Counted from the first letter of the stretch, positions 35,017 through 43,721 are shown. The stretch: 54,499 bases of DNA from Bacilli bacterium (GCA_017433415.1 JAFRHI010000008.1:1-54499); one strand, 5' to 3'. Notes: a model not told the origin generated them from the letters alone. Made by a program: numbers and translations.

Positions 35017-36243
35017 TTATCTTAGTTTTCCTTTCGCACCTTTCATTCCTTTTACTCCACCATTAGCAGCAAATCCTTGAAGTATATTGGTTTCAAAAGA
35101 ATGAGTTTTTCCTACTCTCTTTTTATAGTCTTTAATACCAATGTTTATCATTTCGTCTAATAAAGTTGTAAAATTAACATCTTTAGCATCCCATAGATAA
35201 AAAGCTAAGCTTCCTGGGATGGAATTAATTTCATTAATATAAACTTTTTTCTTTTCATCGTCTATTAAGAAATCGATTCTTGAATTTCCAGAACTTCCTA
35301 GGGCTTTAAAGGCCTTCTTAGCAATCTCTTCTATTTCTTCACGTAGTTCTTTTGAAATGTTAGCAGGAATTTTTCGATTAGCAGATGCCATTCCTTTACT
35401 ACTTTTAACAGGTGTTTTCATTCCCTTTAATTTTCCACCTTTACCACTACCAATATATTTATCGGCATAAGTTAAAAACTTATTAGTTGATAAAACTTCT
35501 TCTATTTCACTTACTTTTTGATTTTCATAATTACCCATTACAGCAATATTTACTTCTTTTAAATTTTTAACTACTTCTTCAACTATGATTTTAGTATCAT
35601 ATTGAATAGCTTCATCTATTGCATCTCTTAAACTGTCTTCATCATCACAAACGTTAATACCTACACTTGAACCTGTTGTGGCTGGTTTTACGATTAATGG
35701 GTATTTTAATTTTTTTATTTTTTCAAGTACCTCATCAAAATTACGCTTGTAATCAACATCATAAAACCAAGTGTATTTAGTCATTGGTAAATCAGCACTT
35801 TTCCAGACATCTTTCATATAAGCTTTATCCTGACCTACTACTGATGCATAAACGTTAGATCCTACATATGGGACACCTACTGTTTGAAGATATCCTTGTA
35901 AGACACCATCTTCCACATTAGTACCATGAACTATAGGGAAGATAATATCTACTTCTTTTACAACTGATTTAAATAATCCTCTTTTTTTCTGTAGTACATA
36001 ACTTCCATCTTTATAGTATAAAACAACATTACTACTATATTTTTTGATAAGATTTAAATCTTGATATACATCAATATCTTTTAACATATCTCCTGTGTAC
36101 CATTCTCTATCTTTTGTTATGTAGATTGGAATGATCTCATATTTTTCTTCATCCATTTTATTCATAGCTTGAATTGCAGTTATAATACTTACTTCATGTT
36201 CAACACTTTCTCCACCAAAAACAACTCCAACTTTTATTTTCAT
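35017..36243 (-). CDS. ddl: D-alanine--D-alanine ligase family protein
   Basis: The 408-residue ATP-grasp ligase opens with GVVFGGESVEHEVSIITA (about 6-23). The ATP-grasp lid and nucleotide site are at YPLIVKPATTGSSVGI, and SRIDFLIDDEKKKVYINEINSIPGSLAFYLW holds the metal and product site. It joins two D-Ala, or D-Ala with another D-residue, for the peptidoglycan stem. Oddities are an inserted loop GKGGKLKGMKTPVKSSKG near 255-275, EINSIPG in place of the common EvNt.PG, and a C-terminal tail rich in Gly/Lys (KGMKGAKGKLR). alr (40.3 kb) and murF lie nearby. The specificity cannot be read from sequence. Confidence 0.88.
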   Translation of the reverse strand: MKIKVGVVFGGESVEHEVSIITAIQAMNKMDEEKYEIIPIYITKDREWYTGDMLKDIDVYQDLNLIKKYSSNVVLYYKDGSYVLQKKRGLFKSVVKEVDIIFPIVHGTNVEDGVLQGYLQTVGVPYVGSNVYASVVGQDKAYMKDVWKSADLPMTKYTWFYDVDYKRNFDEVLEKIKKLKYPLIVKPATTGSSVGINVCDDEDSLRDAIDEAIQYDTKIIVEEVVKNLKEVNIAVMGNYENQKVSEIEEVLSTNKFLTYADKYIGSGKGGKLKGMKTPVKSSKGMASANRKIPANISKELREEIEEIAKKAFKALGSSGNSRIDFLIDDEKKKVYINEINSIPGSLAFYLWDAKDVNFTTLLDEMINIGIKDYKKRVGKTHSFETNILQGFAANGGVKGMKGAKGKLR

Positions 36244-36255
36244 TTTCCCACTCTC

Positions 36256-37878
36256 CTACTTTTCATTATATGTATCTGGTAAATCATTTTCAAATAAGGC
36301 ATAAACTTCATTGTTTGTCGCTAAAGTACTAATGAAAGGATATGCTTCTCTAACATCATTAAATACAATTATTTTTTCTTTGTCAAATTCTTTTTCCAAT
36401 AAACCATCTTTTATTGGTTTTGTTTGCTTTTCACCTATTAATATAGCGTAATCAGCAACTTCGGCTATTTGTTTTCCAAATTCTTTATTGTATTCTTCTT
36501 CTTTATCACCCAATTCAATCATTCCTGGGGTGACAATTATTTTTATTCCAGGCATCATTTTTAGAACCTGACAAGCTCTCTTAGCACCTACAGGATTAGA
36601 ATTATAAGCATCATCTATTTGATAAAAATTACCTAGTTTTTTTAATTCTAATCTGTGTTCTACTGGATTAACACTTTTTACAGCAGTAACTAAATCAGGA
36701 ATTTCTATTCCAAATTCTTTTCCACAAGCAATTCCATCTAAAATATTGTAGACATTATGATTACCTAATAGTTTTGTTTCAAAGTGATAGCTTTTATTAT
36801 CACCTTTAAATACTACATCAAATGATGTTCCTTTGGCAGAGCACTTTATATTTTTAGCATAAACATCAACATCATGATTATCTATACCAATCCAAATTGT
36901 TTTAACTTTATTTTTTAATTTATAACCTACTTGCTTTGGATCATCACCATTTAAAATAGCAAATCCATCACTAGGTAATGACTCAATAAGTTCAAATTTA
37001 CCTTTAATGATATTTTCTTCACTTCCAAAGCTTTCTAAATGTGCTGTTCCTATTGTTGTTAAAATACCATACTTTGGTTTTATTAATCGGCAAAGACCAG
37101 CTATTTCTCCTTTAACATAAGCACCCATTTCAGCAATAAAAATATCAGTAAATTTATCAAGATTATTATTGACAGTCATTATTAACCCATTATAAGTATT
37201 TAAATTTCTTGGTGTAGCTAGTGCATTATATTTTATGTTTAAGATTGCACTCAAAATATTTTTACTACTTGTTTTTCCATAACTACCAGTAATACCTATT
37301 ATTTTTAAATTATTCATACTTTTCAATTTATTTTGAGCTTTGGTCTTAAAATGTAGATAAACACATTTTTCAATTGGTGTATTCATAATCATTGCAATAA
37401 AGACAACAAATTGGTTTAAGTATGTCATTAAACTTATTATTAAAATTAACAACCAAGTATTTTTTAAATTATTACCGTTTATAAACAATAGTATTGTAGG
37501 AATAAGATAAAGTACTACTGTGGTAATTATTAATCTTTTAACTCTGGCTGTTATTACTAGTTTTTTCTTATTTTGACCATTTATAATACTCTTTTTCCAA
37601 TTTGTTCCAATTAAAACAAGTAATAGAATTATTATTATAATTAAAATATTTGTTATAAATTCTAAATTGTAAATTGTAAATAGGCAATTTCCAATTATTA
37701 CTACTCCTGCAAGAAATAAATCTGTTCCTAAGAATTGTTGGTCATTTTTCAAAAGCCATTTAATATACCTGTTATTTTCATTGTATAAATTTTGTTGTAG
37801 CATATGAATAGATTTTTTACTTTTATAATAATTGGCATAGAAAAAAGATATTATTAAAATTATATATATAAGTTGCAT
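36256..37878 (-). CDS. murF: MurF-like ligase with an N-terminal membrane module
   Basis: 540 residues. About 1-165 contain four or five membrane segments (3-17, 52-72, 75-92, 115-135, 143-165). A Mur ligase follows: P-loop GITGSYGKTSSKN (195-207), RNLNTYNG, AEMGAYVKGEI, LNGDDP, NPVEHRLELK and DDAYNSNPVG. MurF adds D-Ala-D-Ala to UDP-MurNAc-tripeptide. The usual N-terminal UDP-substrate domain is absent and replaced by the membrane part, so it may instead ligate a membrane-bound substrate or be tethered. It is 12 bases before ddl, which supplies the dipeptide; this context favours MurF. Confidence 0.82.
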   Translation of the reverse strand: MQLIYIILIISFFYANYYKSKKSIHMLQQNLYNENNRYIKWLLKNDQQFLGTDLFLAGVVIIGNCLFTIYNLEFITNILIIIIILLLVLIGTNWKKSIINGQNKKKLVITARVKRLIITTVVLYLIPTILLFINGNNLKNTWLLILIISLMTYLNQFVVFIAMIMNTPIEKCVYLHFKTKAQNKLKSMNNLKIIGITGSYGKTSSKNILSAILNIKYNALATPRNLNTYNGLIMTVNNNLDKFTDIFIAEMGAYVKGEIAGLCRLIKPKYGILTTIGTAHLESFGSEENIIKGKFELIESLPSDGFAILNGDDPKQVGYKLKNKVKTIWIGIDNHDVDVYAKNIKCSAKGTSFDVVFKGDNKSYHFETKLLGNHNVYNILDGIACGKEFGIEIPDLVTAVKSVNPVEHRLELKKLGNFYQIDDAYNSNPVGAKRACQVLKMMPGIKIIVTPGMIELGDKEEEYNKEFGKQIAEVADYAILIGEKQTKPIKDGLLEKEFDKEKIIVFNDVREAYPFISTLATNNEVYALFENDLPDTYNEK

Positions 37879-37886
37879 AATACCTC

Positions 37887-38606
37887 CTATAAAAACTTAT
37901 TTAAAATAGTTACAATTTGAGGCAGGTTTTCTAAATAGGCATAATGTGTACCGGGTAATATTATTAATCCAGCATCAATCATTATTTTTTCAAGTTCTTT
38001 AGCATCATGTACAGGTGCTTCTGTATCATTTTCTCCCCAAATAAGTAGTGTTGGTTCCTCTATTTCACGAGCAAATTTTGATAAATCTTCATTTACAACA
38101 TTAACTAAAGTTTCTCGCATAACTGGACTAGCTGCTTTATAATCTCTTGAACCAATATAGTTTTTCATGAATTCTCCAAATTTATCAAGTCCAGGTAAAG
38201 TCTTTAACTTTTTTAAAAATTTAACAGTAAGTGGTAACTCCTCTTCAATTCTTATGCAAGGACTACCAAAAAGAACTAATTTTTCAATTGGGTTTCTTGC
38301 GGAATATCTAATAGCTACTCTTCCACCAAAAGAATGACCCATAATAATTGGTTTTTTTATTCCAACTTCTTCAATGAATTTTTCTAACATTATTGAATAC
38401 TTTTCTATATCCCATGCTTCATTTGGCTCATCACTTTCTCCAAAACCAGGCAGATCTAAAATTGTAATACGAAATCTATCACAAAAATTATCACCAATTG
38501 GACGCATCATTGCTATGTTTTGTCCCCAACCATGTAAAAGTAATATATCTTTCCCTTCTCCATATTGTATGTAATTTATATCAATATCTTGAATTTTTAT
38601 TTTCAT
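37887..38606 (-). CDS. Alpha/beta-hydrolase
   Basis: The 239-residue protein has HGWGQN as oxyanion-hole region (about 25-30), the nucleophile elbow GHSFGG (about 90-95), the acid in WGENDTEAP and the catalytic His in GTHYAYLE. It starts eight bases after the upstream ribosome region and ends nine bases before murF, so it is the first gene of a hydrolase-murF-ddl-81-residue-protein operon. The substrate is unknown; esterase or C-C hydrolase activity are both possible in this family. The ribosome site is AGGTG. Confidence 0.85.
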   Translation of the reverse strand: MKIKIQDIDINYIQYGEGKDILLLHGWGQNIAMMRPIGDNFCDRFRITILDLPGFGESDEPNEAWDIEKYSIMLEKFIEEVGIKKPIIMGHSFGGRVAIRYSARNPIEKLVLFGSPCIRIEEELPLTVKFLKKLKTLPGLDKFGEFMKNYIGSRDYKAASPVMRETLVNVVNEDLSKFAREIEEPTLLIWGENDTEAPVHDAKELEKIMIDAGLIILPGTHYAYLENLPQIVTILNKFL

Positions 38607-38697
38607 AAAATCACCTAATTTAATTATATCACAATAGAATAATAAATAAAATCAAATCAAATTTAATATTTTACATATTTCTTATTTTGTAAAGAAA

Positions 38698-38731
38698 TTG
38701 TAAAAGTAGAAGACTAATAATCTTCTACTTT
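38698..38731. terminator. Terminator of the 39-kb exported protein gene
   Basis: An AAAGTAGAAGA/TCTTCTACTTT stem with a seven-base loop overlaps the stop of the minus-strand gene. Confidence 0.75.
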
Positions 38732-39528
38732 GTTTTTTCAATTAGATAAAAACTATAATCATCATCTTTATTGTGTTTAAAAACCATATCATATGTATTT
38801 AGCTTTGAACCATATTTAGCAACTACTTCATTTCCACTTAAGATTCCTTTTCTCACACTAACTTGTCCTATTTTAGAATTCTTGTCAGGATTTTTATATA
38901 TAGTTGCTATTGTTGGAACGCCTGTTGCTTCATCTATATTTTCATATTCCACATAGAATACTTTTCTAGTAACAATTATTTTTTCTTCGGCTAGTTTTGT
39001 TTTGATATTTTTTACAACGTATCCTGCCGAATAAGGAACTTTTGGAGAGTTTAATGTATAAGAATAATTTGCTTTATCTTTTGCATATGTTAATTTGTAT
39101 GTATCACCAGCATTGATACTTTTAGCTTTGTACTTTAAATTCTTACCAAAAATCTTCTCAAAGTTATTTTTAACAATTATTTCTGGCAAAGTCTTAGCTT
39201 CAGAAGTTGGTTGTAATTCACCATATGCTGAAACATAAAGTGCTGCTCCAAGATCAAATTTTTCAGCCATTAGTTTTCTTGCAACATATGGATATCCTAA
39301 GTACGTTGAATTAATATCATTAAAGGCACTATCAAATTTATTTAAAGTGTCTGCTATTTGATAGAATGAATTCAAATCTATTTCGGTATCATTTATTACT
39401 GTTATTGTTGAATTTTCTTCTTTATTTAGAATAAACTTTTCAACAGCTATATATCCTCCTAAAACTAAAATTATCACAAGTAAGATTATGATAGTAATTA
39501 TAAATCCCTTTTTATTTACTGTCTCCAT
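38725..39528 (-). CDS. Membrane-anchored extracytoplasmic protein, unknown function
   Basis: About 267 residues. A single N-terminal membrane segment (about 8-28) leads to an exterior domain of about 235 residues. The pattern is alpha-beta, with repeated strand pairs (YKLTYAKDKANYSYTL, IIVTRKVFYVEYENI, YDMVFKHNKDDDYSFYLIEK). There are no catalytic motifs and no cysteines in the exterior part. The ATG at 39528 has AGGAG eight bases upstream; a TTG two codons earlier is less suited. It is monocistronic between terminators. Confidence 0.6.
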   Translation of the reverse strand: METVNKKGFIITIIILLVIILVLGGYIAVEKFILNKEENSTITVINDTEIDLNSFYQIADTLNKFDSAFNDINSTYLGYPYVARKLMAEKFDLGAALYVSAYGELQPTSEAKTLPEIIVKNNFEKIFGKNLKYKAKSINAGDTYKLTYAKDKANYSYTLNSPKVPYSAGYVVKNIKTKLAEEKIIVTRKVFYVEYENIDEATGVPTIATIYKNPDKNSKIGQVSVRKGILSGNEVVAKYGSKLNTYDMVFKHNKDDDYSFYLIEKTK

Positions 39529-39614
39529 ACCCAATCTCCTATTCTATACTAATTATAAGAAATAGTGGACAATTATTCAAGTCAATTTCATATCTTTTAC
39601 TGTTAATTAGTGTT

Positions 39615-39641
39615 AAAAAAAGCGTATTATTCATTAATACC
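39615..39641 (-). terminator. comEB terminator
   Basis: A GTATTA/TAATAC stem includes the stop region and is followed by seven T on the minus strand. Confidence 0.65.
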
Positions 39642-40143
39642 CTCTTTCTCCTTCTAATGAATCATCATTATCAATAAAATCTTTTTCAACATCTATATAG
39701 TGATATTCGTCTTTATTATCTCTAACATAGATACCTTTTATTCCAGCATTAATTACTACTCTTTTACACATTGCACAACTACTGGCTTTTTCTACATACT
39801 CACCTGTTTTAGCATCTTTTCCTACCATATAAAGAGTTGCACCTATCATATCTTTTCTAGCTGCTGATATGACAGCGTTTTGTTCAGCATGAACACTACG
39901 ACATAATTCATATCTTTCTCCACGGGGAACATTTAATTTTTCTCTTAGACAATAACCTAGGTCATTACAATTTTTTCTGCCTCTTGGAGCACCATTATAA
40001 CCTGTTGAAATAATTTCATCATTATTGACAATAACTGCCCCCCATTGTCTTCTAAGACATGTCGATCTTTCTGTTACAGACTCAGCAATATCTAGATAAT
40101 AATTAACTTTATCCCTTCTTTTGGAGTTATTGCTTTTTTTCAT
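39634..40143 (-). CDS. comEB: ComEB-like dCMP/cytidine deaminase family protein
   Basis: About 169 residues. The zinc deaminase motif is HAEQNAV (His ligand, catalytic Glu), with two Cys ligands in SCAMCKRVVINAG. The N-terminal TCLRRQWGAVIV and TGYNGAPRG match ComEB and deoxycytidylate deaminases. It probably converts dCMP to dUMP for dTMP synthesis; ComEB also sits in competence operons, but no comE genes are next to it. The ATG at 40143 has GGTGG upstream; a GTG three codons earlier overlaps that site. Confidence 0.88.
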   Translation of the reverse strand: MKKSNNSKRRDKVNYYLDIAESVTERSTCLRRQWGAVIVNNDEIISTGYNGAPRGRKNCNDLGYCLREKLNVPRGERYELCRSVHAEQNAVISAARKDMIGATLYMVGKDAKTGEYVEKASSCAMCKRVVINAGIKGIYVRDNKDEYHYIDVEKDFIDNDDSLEGERGY

Positions 40144-40246
40144 ATTTACCACCCAACTTAATTATACAAAAAAAATATTGTTGCTACAATTAAATTTTAA
40201 TCATATTTAATTTTTAATGAATCTAGAGTTTTTTGTTATTATATAG

Positions 40247-40252
40247 TATAAT
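40247..40252 (+). promoter_or_regulatory. Probable -10 element of alr
   Basis: TATAAT lies 47 bases before the alr ATG. No good -35 is seen at the usual distance. It is divergent from comEB. Confidence 0.4.
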
Positions 40253-40298
40253 TAAATATAGTCGATTTAAAAATATATATTAAAGGAGCATATAATAC

Positions 40299-41357
40299 AT
40301 GTATAGAAATACATTTGTGGAAGTTAATTTAAAAAACTTAAAATATAATATTGAATCATTAATTAATAAATATAATGGCTATGAATACTTTTTTGGAGTA
40401 GTAAAAGCTGATTGTTATGGGCATAATGATATTTCTACAGTCAAAGCGATAATTGAGGCTGGTTGTAATTATCTTGCGGTTGCAACACTGGATGAAGCAT
40501 TAGCTATAAGAAAAGAAATAAAAGATGTTCCTATATTATGTCTAAGTATTGTTGACATTAAATATCTTCCTTTATGCTTAAAAAATGAAATTACTATAAC
40601 AGTAAGTAACCTTGATTATATAAAAAATATTACTACTGAAAATCCTAATTTAAAAGTTCATATAAAAGTTAACACTGGTATGAATAGACTTGGCGTTAGT
40701 AATAAAAATGAATTCAACACCATATGTAAGTTAATCAAAGAAAAGCATTTTGTATTAGAAGGAATATATACACATATATATAATCCTATTAATAAAATTG
40801 ATACTTTTAATCAATTTGAAGAATTTGAAAGAATTACAGGTGATATTAATTTAAAGGAAATACCTATTGTTCATGTAGGTGCAAGTGAAACGACAGAGTT
40901 TTATTCAAAGAGAAGTTATGCGAATGGCTGTCGCTTAGGTATTTCTATGTATGGATTAATTGATTGTGATAATGTTAATTTTAAATCTACATTTAGTCTA
41001 TATAGTGAAATTGTTCAAATAAATGAAGTTGAGCATGGAGTTGTTGGATATAGTGGATCTTATAAAGTAAATGGAAAAGAAAAAATAGCAGTAATTCCAA
41101 TAGGATATGCTGATGGTATTATTAGAAAAAATACTGGTAGAAATATATATATAAATAATAAACCCTATGAAATAGTTGGTAACATCTGTATGGATATGCT
41201 ATTTGTTAAAGTTGATGATTCTGTTAAAGTTGGGGATAAAGTAACAATTATTAAAGATATTGATCATATTAAGGAGATTGCTAAACATTTAGATACTATA
41301 ACATATGAAGTAATCTGCTCTATTAGTAAAAGAGTTCCAAGAATATATATTAAATAA
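40299..41357 (+). CDS. alr: Alanine racemase
   Basis: The 352-residue fold-type III PLP enzyme has the Schiff-base lysine K36 in GVVKADCYGHN and the second catalytic Tyr in the VGYSGSYKV region. VGNICMDM and GYADGI follow as in Alr. It makes D-Ala for the ligase encoded 4 kb away on the other strand. The ribosome site AAAGGAG is ten bases upstream. This is the last gene of the core-chromosome block; the following DNA is accessory. Confidence 0.93.
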   Translation: MYRNTFVEVNLKNLKYNIESLINKYNGYEYFFGVVKADCYGHNDISTVKAIIEAGCNYLAVATLDEALAIRKEIKDVPILCLSIVDIKYLPLCLKNEITITVSNLDYIKNITTENPNLKVHIKVNTGMNRLGVSNKNEFNTICKLIKEKHFVLEGIYTHIYNPINKIDTFNQFEEFERITGDINLKEIPIVHVGASETTEFYSKRSYANGCRLGISMYGLIDCDNVNFKSTFSLYSEIVQINEVEHGVVGYSGSYKVNGKEKIAVIPIGYADGIIRKNTGRNIYINNKPYEIVGNICMDMLFVKVDDSVKVGDKVTIIKDIDHIKEIAKHLDTITYEVICSISKRVPRIYIK

Positions 41358-41370
41358 TATTAATTATTGC

Positions 41371-41396
41371 AAAAAAAAACTGAACTTTCAGTTCAG
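41371..41396 (-). terminator. Minus-strand terminator beyond the attR-like site
   Basis: A perfect CTGAACT/AGTTCAG stem is followed by nine T on the minus strand. No minus-strand protein gene ends here. It would suit the tRNA-Cys/tRNA-Gly operon if the DNA between 41.4 and 53.2 kb were removed. Confidence 0.75.
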
Positions 41397-41404
41397 AAGC
41401 ATTT

Positions 41405-41415
41405 AAATGGAGCGA
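41405..41415. other. Candidate attR: copy of the tRNA-Gly 3' end
   Basis: AAATGGAGCGA is identical and in the same orientation as 53164-53174, which spans the 3' end of tRNA-Gly. A loose dyad (AACTTT/AAAGTT, 41417-41454) adjoins it inside the element. Confidence 0.6.
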
Positions 41416-41477
41416 TAACTTTACTTATATTCGAAAAATTATACTCCCAAAGTTGTTTGATTAAATCAACTAAATAA

Positions 41478-41506
41478 ATTATATAAGATTTATCATTAAA
41501 AATCAA
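41478..41506 (-). promoter_or_regulatory. Consensus promoter firing outward through the attR-like site
   Basis: TTGATT (41501-41506), 17-base spacer, TATAAT (41478-41483) on the minus strand. Transcription from about 41471 would end at the 41371-41396 terminator, giving an RNA of about 100 bases with no protein frame. Confidence 0.65.
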
Positions 41507-41571
41507 TGGTTCTATGGTAAATTCAATAAAAATATAGTATAATTTTATTAGAAATTTTCGGGAGGTTTATA

Positions 41572-42156
41572 ATGGACTTAAAGACTACAATATTTAGTAA
41601 AATATTAAATATGAATAAAAGAAAATTAGGAGTTAGTGTTATTATTGCATTTGTTTCAATATTAATATTATTTCCATTTATTGATACTAATTTTTTCTAT
41701 GCTAATAGAATAAAAAGTAGAATTGATATTTTACAGAAGATTACTGAATTAGATATGGACAAGATAAATCAAGATAAGAATTTAGCGAAAGAATATGAAA
41801 GAATTGTAAAAGAAATAAATGAATCCGATAGTAATTATATTAATAAAGTTTTAAATAATAATAAAAATGCCCATACCATTGGTAAGTTTATAAGTGGTGG
41901 AATTTTATGGTGGTTATTAGGAATTATAGTTCTATTCTTTTATAATGTATTTAATAAAGAAGATAATAAAAAAGGTAAAAATTGGGGAACAAGAATTGCA
42001 GGATTTATTTTATGTGCAATTATAGGTGGACTTATAGGCCTTATTTGCTCAATTATACCAACGATATTCAATATTTGGGTTAATTATATAATAATACCTA
42101 TTTTAGTTCTTGTACTAATGATTTTATTGCTATACAAATCTTCATCTAATAATTAG
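41572..42156 (+). CDS. Membrane protein, first gene of the cargo operon
   Basis: The 194-residue protein has hydrophobic segments at about 20-38, 107-123, 140-158 and 165-188. A charged, probably coiled loop of about 65 residues lies between the first two (RIKSRIDILQKITELDMDKI). No family is recognised. A GGGAGG site lies upstream, with a TATAAT about 28 bases before the ATG but only a poor -35. The next gene starts 11 bases after its stop, so they form one operon. Confidence 0.65.
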   Translation: MDLKTTIFSKILNMNKRKLGVSVIIAFVSILILFPFIDTNFFYANRIKSRIDILQKITELDMDKINQDKNLAKEYERIVKEINESDSNYINKVLNNNKNAHTIGKFISGGILWWLLGIIVLFFYNVFNKEDNKKGKNWGTRIAGFILCAIIGGLIGLICSIIPTIFNIWVNYIIIPILVLVLMILLLYKSSSNN

Positions 42157-42167
42157 GAGGCGTTGAT

Positions 42168-43079
42168 ATGAAAGTATTAAGTTTAACAGAACCTTATGCA
42201 ACTCTAATAAAAGAAAATAAGAAATTAGTTGAAACACGAAGTTGGAAAACTGATTATAGAGGCGAATTATATATTCATGCTAGTGCTACAAGAATTCCAA
42301 AAGAATGGAAAGAAAACAAAGAATTAATGGCATTAGTAGATGATAAATCATTAAACTTTGGAAATATTATTTGTAAATGCAAATTAGTTGACTGCATTTA
42401 TATGACAAAAGAGTATGTAGAAAATATGAAAATTAATAATTATCAAGAATATATTTGTGGTGTATATGAAGAAAGTAGATATGCTTGGGTTTTAGAAAAT
42501 GTAACACCATTAAAAGAACCAATAAAAGCTAAAGGACAACTTAATATTTGGAATTATTATGATGATTTAGAAATTATGGATTTAATGGAAGATATAGAGT
42601 ATGGTTGGTTAGATAAGTATAATAAGAAACATACAATTGTTGATGAAACATTTTCAAATGATTATATGTTACAATCGCCAAGTGAAATAATATCTAATAA
42701 AGTTGGTGTATGCTGGGATCAAGTGGAACTTGAAAGAAATTATTTTAAAGGAAATGATTGGAATATAAAAACATATTTTATAGTACATTACGATGGTGAT
42801 AGATGTCCAACACATACTTTTTTAACTTACAAAAAGAATAATAAATATTATTGGTTTGAACATTCATGGAAAAGATTTAAAGGAATACATGAATACAATA
42901 GTGAAAAAGATTTATTATTAGATGTTAGAGACAAATTTATTAATTATGAATTAAACAACCAATATGAAAATGAAAATCTAGTATTACACGAATATAAAAA
43001 GCCAAAATATCATATTTCAGTTCAAGATTTCTATAACCATTGTGATAATGGAAAATATATAGATTTTAATAAATTATAG
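42168..43079 (+). CDS. ASCH domain fused to a transglutaminase-like domain
   Basis: The 303-residue protein begins with an ASCH/PUA-like domain (about 1-130): LSLTEPYATLIKENKKLVETRSW, then YRGELYIHASA and later AWVLENVTPLKEPIKAKGQLNIW. ASCH domains are RNA- or nucleotide-binding folds. From about 140 the second half has a Cys-His arrangement: C182 in NKVGVCWDQVELER, H216 in CPTHTFLTYKK and EH at 231-232 in YWFEHSWK, as in papain/transglutaminase-like proteins. Cysteine protease, amidase or transferase chemistry is possible; I cannot choose. The ribosome site is AGGAGG. It is followed at 14 bases by the deformylase-like gene. Confidence 0.7.
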   Translation: MKVLSLTEPYATLIKENKKLVETRSWKTDYRGELYIHASATRIPKEWKENKELMALVDDKSLNFGNIICKCKLVDCIYMTKEYVENMKINNYQEYICGVYEESRYAWVLENVTPLKEPIKAKGQLNIWNYYDDLEIMDLMEDIEYGWLDKYNKKHTIVDETFSNDYMLQSPSEIISNKVGVCWDQVELERNYFKGNDWNIKTYFIVHYDGDRCPTHTFLTYKKNNKYYWFEHSWKRFKGIHEYNSEKDLLLDVRDKFINYELNNQYENENLVLHEYKKPKYHISVQDFYNHCDNGKYIDFNKL

Positions 43080-43093
43080 GAGAAAAAGATAAT

Positions 43094-43693
43094 ATGGAAT
43101 TAAATAGAATAACTATTGAGAATAATGAAGAGTTTTTAAGACAAATTTCAACCGATGTTAATTTTATTAATGATGATTATAGTAAATGGATAGAAGCATT
43201 AAAAGATTATTGTCAAAATAATGCTGTTTATGCTTTAGCTCCTGTTCAAATTGGTATTCCTAAAAGAATGATTTATTTTAGAAATACCACATCTGATATG
43301 ACTAAAAACAAGGATTCAAATTATGATGAAAGTACAGTTCTTATAAATCCTGTTATAATTGAAGCTAAAGGACATACTAGATTTATTGAAAGATGTGCAA
43401 GTTGTCTTGATTATGTTGCTACTGTTGATAGACCATATTCAGTTGAAGCAGAATACTACGATGTTAATGGCAATAAAGTACATGAGACTTTTGAAGGATT
43501 TAAGGCAACAGTATTTAGTCACGAGTATGATCATTTAAATGGTATCTTGCATATTGATTTATCAGATGATGTTAGAGAAATGACTTGGGAAGAAACAAAA
43601 ACATATAGAGAAGAACATCCTTATGAAGTGTTATCAAAAGATGATGAATTTGATTATGGTTCAAGAGAGATAAGAATTAAAAAGACAATTTAA
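43094..43693 (+). CDS. Divergent peptide deformylase-like metalloenzyme
   Basis: The 199-residue protein has the zinc/iron site HEYDH (143-147) intact. Motif 1 is ALAPVQIG (Gln52), a variant of the usual GxGLAAPQ. Motif 2 is ERCAS with Cys101 instead of EGCLS. Peptide deformylase removes the formyl group from N-terminal Met. As a mobile-element copy it may give resistance to deformylase inhibitors or act on special peptides; both are inference. It is the last gene of the cargo operon and is convergent with the relaxase gene. Confidence 0.78.
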   Translation: MELNRITIENNEEFLRQISTDVNFINDDYSKWIEALKDYCQNNAVYALAPVQIGIPKRMIYFRNTTSDMTKNKDSNYDESTVLINPVIIEAKGHTRFIERCASCLDYVATVDRPYSVEAEYYDVNGNKVHETFEGFKATVFSHEYDHLNGILHIDLSDDVREMTWEETKTYREEHPYEVLSKDDEFDYGSREIRIKKTI

Positions 43694-43721
43694 GTCACAT
43701 AGACCTAGAATTGTCTTTTTC
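43680..43721. terminator. Bidirectional terminator between deformylase-like and relaxase genes
   Basis: A 12-bp AAAAAGACAATT/AATTGTCTTTTT stem with an 18-base loop lies between convergent genes. Confidence 0.75.

Noticed and set aside
41371-41506. 6S, SRP or known riboswitch RNA between alr and the cargo operon
   Set aside because: No conserved SRP tetraloop motif, too short for 6S, and no riboswitch consensus recognised; left as an unnamed candidate RNA.
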